NCBI GenBank assembly: GCA_017979445.1
Contig: CM030715.1
Coordinates: 32,299,756 to 32,363,755, forward strand
Direction: 5' to 3'
Origin: Akebia trifoliata
Taxonomy: Eukaryota; Streptophyta; Magnoliopsida; Ranunculales; Lardizabalaceae
DNA length: 64,000 nucleotides
The translations under genes were made by a program, and so were the position numbers. Shown here piece by piece: positions 61,563 to 64,000 of the stretch (position 1 is its first letter; each line of letters opens with the position of its first letter). The notes beneath the pieces are model-generated. The model had not been told where the DNA came from. It searched no databases and saw only the letters and a program-made list of their open reading frames with translations.

Positions 61563-61704
61563 TAAAAAATAATCTTTTTCTTTCTTAATTCGAAAAAAAG
61601 TGAAAAAATGGGGTCTAATCTTTTTATTGCCACTAAAAAATAATCTTTTTCTTTCTTAATTCGAAAAAAAGTGAAAAAATGGGGTCTAATCTTTTTATTG
61701 CCAC
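61563..61704. repeat. Tandem duplication, 71-bp period
   Basis: AATCTTTTTCTTTCTTAATT begins at 61571 and again at 61642. The units are essentially identical through GGGGTCTAATCTTTTTATTG. Confidence 0.9.
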
Positions 61705-62169
61705 CTGACCACGTTTCAGTTACAGGATGGGTAATCATTTGTCCTCTGTTTAACACAGTCAATTTTTATGGGAAAGTACCAGAACAGTCATGTATAAGGC
61801 AAACATTACTGGGCCAGCCATGTTTTCAAAAATATTTATCATCATATATCCATTTTGGTATTTATTTATTTTTTTCCAAAAAATGTTATAGTTATTCTCT
61901 CACATTTGCTTTCAAACCTTCTTTGGATCTATAATTATTAAATCAGTCATTTTTTTAAAAAAATATTTACCAACTGAGTTCTATTTAGTAACTAACCTTC
62001 TATTCTACTCTTCTCTTTTAAAAGCTTTTCTTATTTTGGAGATTCTCCCACTTGATTTGACTTCGTTATAATGGCATCCGTAATCAGTGGGGGCTCCCTA
62101 GCAAAAATGTTTTATATTGACTAGCCACCAACCTCTAGCAATCTCTTAAGTAAAATTATACACCATTCG

Positions 62170-62268
62170 ATTTATTGCGGTTCTCACATTTTTGACGTGG
62201 AGGTGCACACATTATCTACAGTTATATGTGTACCTCCTTGTCAGAAATGTGAGAATTACAGTAAATCC
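62170..62268. mobile_element. Small foldback element
   Basis: ATTTATTGCGGTTCTCACAT on the left pairs with ATGTGAGAATTACAGTAAAT on the right. Inner GACGTGGAGGTGCACACATT pairs with ATGTGTACCTCCTTGTC. Confidence 0.7.
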
Positions 62269-63594
62269 CAATGTCACCGCAGCACGATTCAAAATTAAAT
62301 GATACATCTCTTAATTGTTGTTATCTTGGTGGTTCTCTCTTGATGTGATTTACGTGCACCAACTATTACCCTAATCTTTTAAAATATTACTTAATTTGGA
62401 GATGGTTATTTGATCTATAGATTTGATTTTAGTTGCACCCTCAATTATCATTTTTTTTTAAATTCTTATTTTTGAGTTTCTTTCTTGATTTGAATTAGTC
62501 ATCAACGATCTTTCTTGATCATAGTCAAATAATTCATGTACTCTTGAAGAAATAAATAAATAATGTATGCCCCCCTCTCTATTATTGCCGAATCCAAATT
62601 AGGATTATATCGATGTTTTAAAAAATTGAACTAGACCAACAGTTGTTCAGGTCCCTATTTGATTCATTAAGAATTGTAAGAAAATGGATGAATTTATGGA
62701 GGGTCTTTGACTTTTTCAAAGGGTCTAAAGTTTTTTCTCACATATTTTTAATGATGGCACATGGTTTCCTTGAATTAAGCTAGAGTGTCTGGGGATTCAT
62801 AATTACTACTGGAATACATCTATGAGAAAGAGAAATTTGTTTGGCTCAAATATGTTAAATTTTTTTAATGAATCCAAATAAATCAAATCGAATCGAATAT
62901 AATCTAACGGCGGTTGTGCAAATTGGACAAAGAAATTGTTGAATTATTGTTTTTTTACCTTACCACATTCTATTTAAATTGAACAAAGATTTGCTATAAA
63001 TTTTATGTGCTAAGTTAATGAACTAATAATGGCATCACACCATGTGTATTGGAATAGAAATAGTGATTGGTTTGTGGAGAGAAATCGATTATTTTGTTCT
63101 ATTTAATATGTGTGTTATTGTATTAGGTACTTATAGAGCTGATTAAACTAATATTAATCATTTTATAAGTATTAGAAATTTTTTCATCAATTTTCAATTT
63201 GTTTCGACGAAATAAAGATATTGGTTTCTTTTGAATGGGCATCCAAGCACAAACAAGAGCGAAAATACCGAAGTGCATTTAGAATATTACAAAATATAAA
63301 AAAAGCTAACGATTTTCTAACTCGACTATTTTCCCTTGGTCTGTCATGGCAAGAGCATAGAACTGTTGATCGGTTTCTTGTGCATCCCAAAGAAACCAAT
63401 CAACGGTACTATGCCTTTGCAACATCAAACCGAGTGAAAATACTCAAGAGAGAAAATCACAGCTCTAAAAAAAATTCTCTTTTACAAATTAAAATTACAA
63501 TCTTTTAGAAGTTAAACCTATTTTGTTAACTAAAGTGTGCTACAAAGACTTATGTTTCTCTAATATCGTCCCTAGCTCTATATTTTGCCCAAGA

Positions 63595-63755
63595 CTAGTC
63601 CAGGGATAGATGCAATGCCCTCACATCACACACATCAAATAAGTGTGCCCTTGTGGATGGCCCCTGAGGAATTAATGCCCATATTGGGTATTGAACTCAC
63701 GACTTATGGGCATAATCGCTTATTGGTCTGAAATTGCCATTGAGTCAATCCCTCG
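63595..63755 (+). repeat. Dispersed repeat related to 5800-5995
   Basis: GCAATGCCCTCACATCACAC, AAATAAGTGTGCCCTTGTGG and GAAATTGCCATTGAGTCAAT parallel the 5800 copy in the same order. GTATTGAACTCACGAC in the middle looks like an inverted box B, so a SINE origin is possible. Confidence 0.5.
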
Positions 63756-64000
63756 GTGTTAGCTATTTTATATATTCAAAGAGTCTGGATCATATGCACC
63801 CAAGGAGGCTCCTCCCACACCTAAATACATGCCACATAAGTCATTATTCAAGGAAGCTTTTAAAAGGAAATCACATGTACACTTGTATTGACTTGTCGTG
63901 GCAAGCAGTGAGGAGTCTGTGAGCTAAAAAAGAGACTCATATTCAATCATTCTTTTATCCGTCGACTTGGTTGCATGTCTTTCACTAGTTATAAACTAAC

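Larger units (their letters stand above)
60556..63590. other. Intergenic, no gene recognised
   Basis: Contains a 71-bp tandem duplication (61563-61704), a foldback (62170-62268) and a possible hAT remnant (61110-61420, TAGGGCTGTCAAGTGG). ORFs here are short and unrecognised. Confidence 0.55.

Overview
This is nuclear DNA from a flowering plant. It is AT-rich, has large spaces between genes, GT-AG introns and dense small transposons. Four protein-coding genes can be assembled exon by exon with continuous reading frames. The C-terminal motifs of the AGL6-type MADS protein suggest a magnoliid or early-diverging eudicot, but that placement is only an impression from memory of the family.

Layout. 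Positions 1-13,200 are intergenic and hold two well-bounded DNA transposons (a Mutator-like MITE and a hAT MITE), a SINE with an A-tail, several foldback elements and a fragment of mitochondrial small-subunit rRNA. Positions 13,222-25,086 (+) hold an AGL6-like MADS-box gene with 8 coding exons, 243 aa and a 7.8-kb first intron. Positions 25,087-37,300 are a transposon-rich gap with perfect 8-bp target duplications around hAT elements, a nested cluster of double-hairpin MITEs, and a hAT element against the next gene's promoter. Positions 37,350-42,026 (+) hold a cytosolic-type fructokinase (7 exons, 346 aa) whose promoter and first exon exist in a second copy at 36,206-36,487. Positions 44,309-48,514 (+) hold a coiled-coil protein resembling the RAB6-interacting golgin family (7 exons, 253 aa). 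Positions 48,515-54,596 are repeats. Positions 54,597-56,795 (-) hold a TRM/LONGIFOLIA-like protein with VARLMGLE and DUF4378-type regions (4 exons, 641 aa). Positions 56,796-64,000 are intergenic, with a Mutator-like MITE, a partial duplication of it and a Harbinger-like MITE.

The four genes form no operon or pathway: a floral regulator, a sugar kinase, a probable Golgi or scaffold protein and a probable microtubule-associated protein. The more unusual content is in the mobile DNA. One double-hairpin MITE family carries different terminal repeats around the same internal palindromes. A tandem duplication next to or within a hAT element copied the fructokinase promoter and exon 1. Many small foldback elements share a design. 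No CRISPR array, operon-type system or intact autonomous transposon was seen. All family assignments were made by eye, without database searches.
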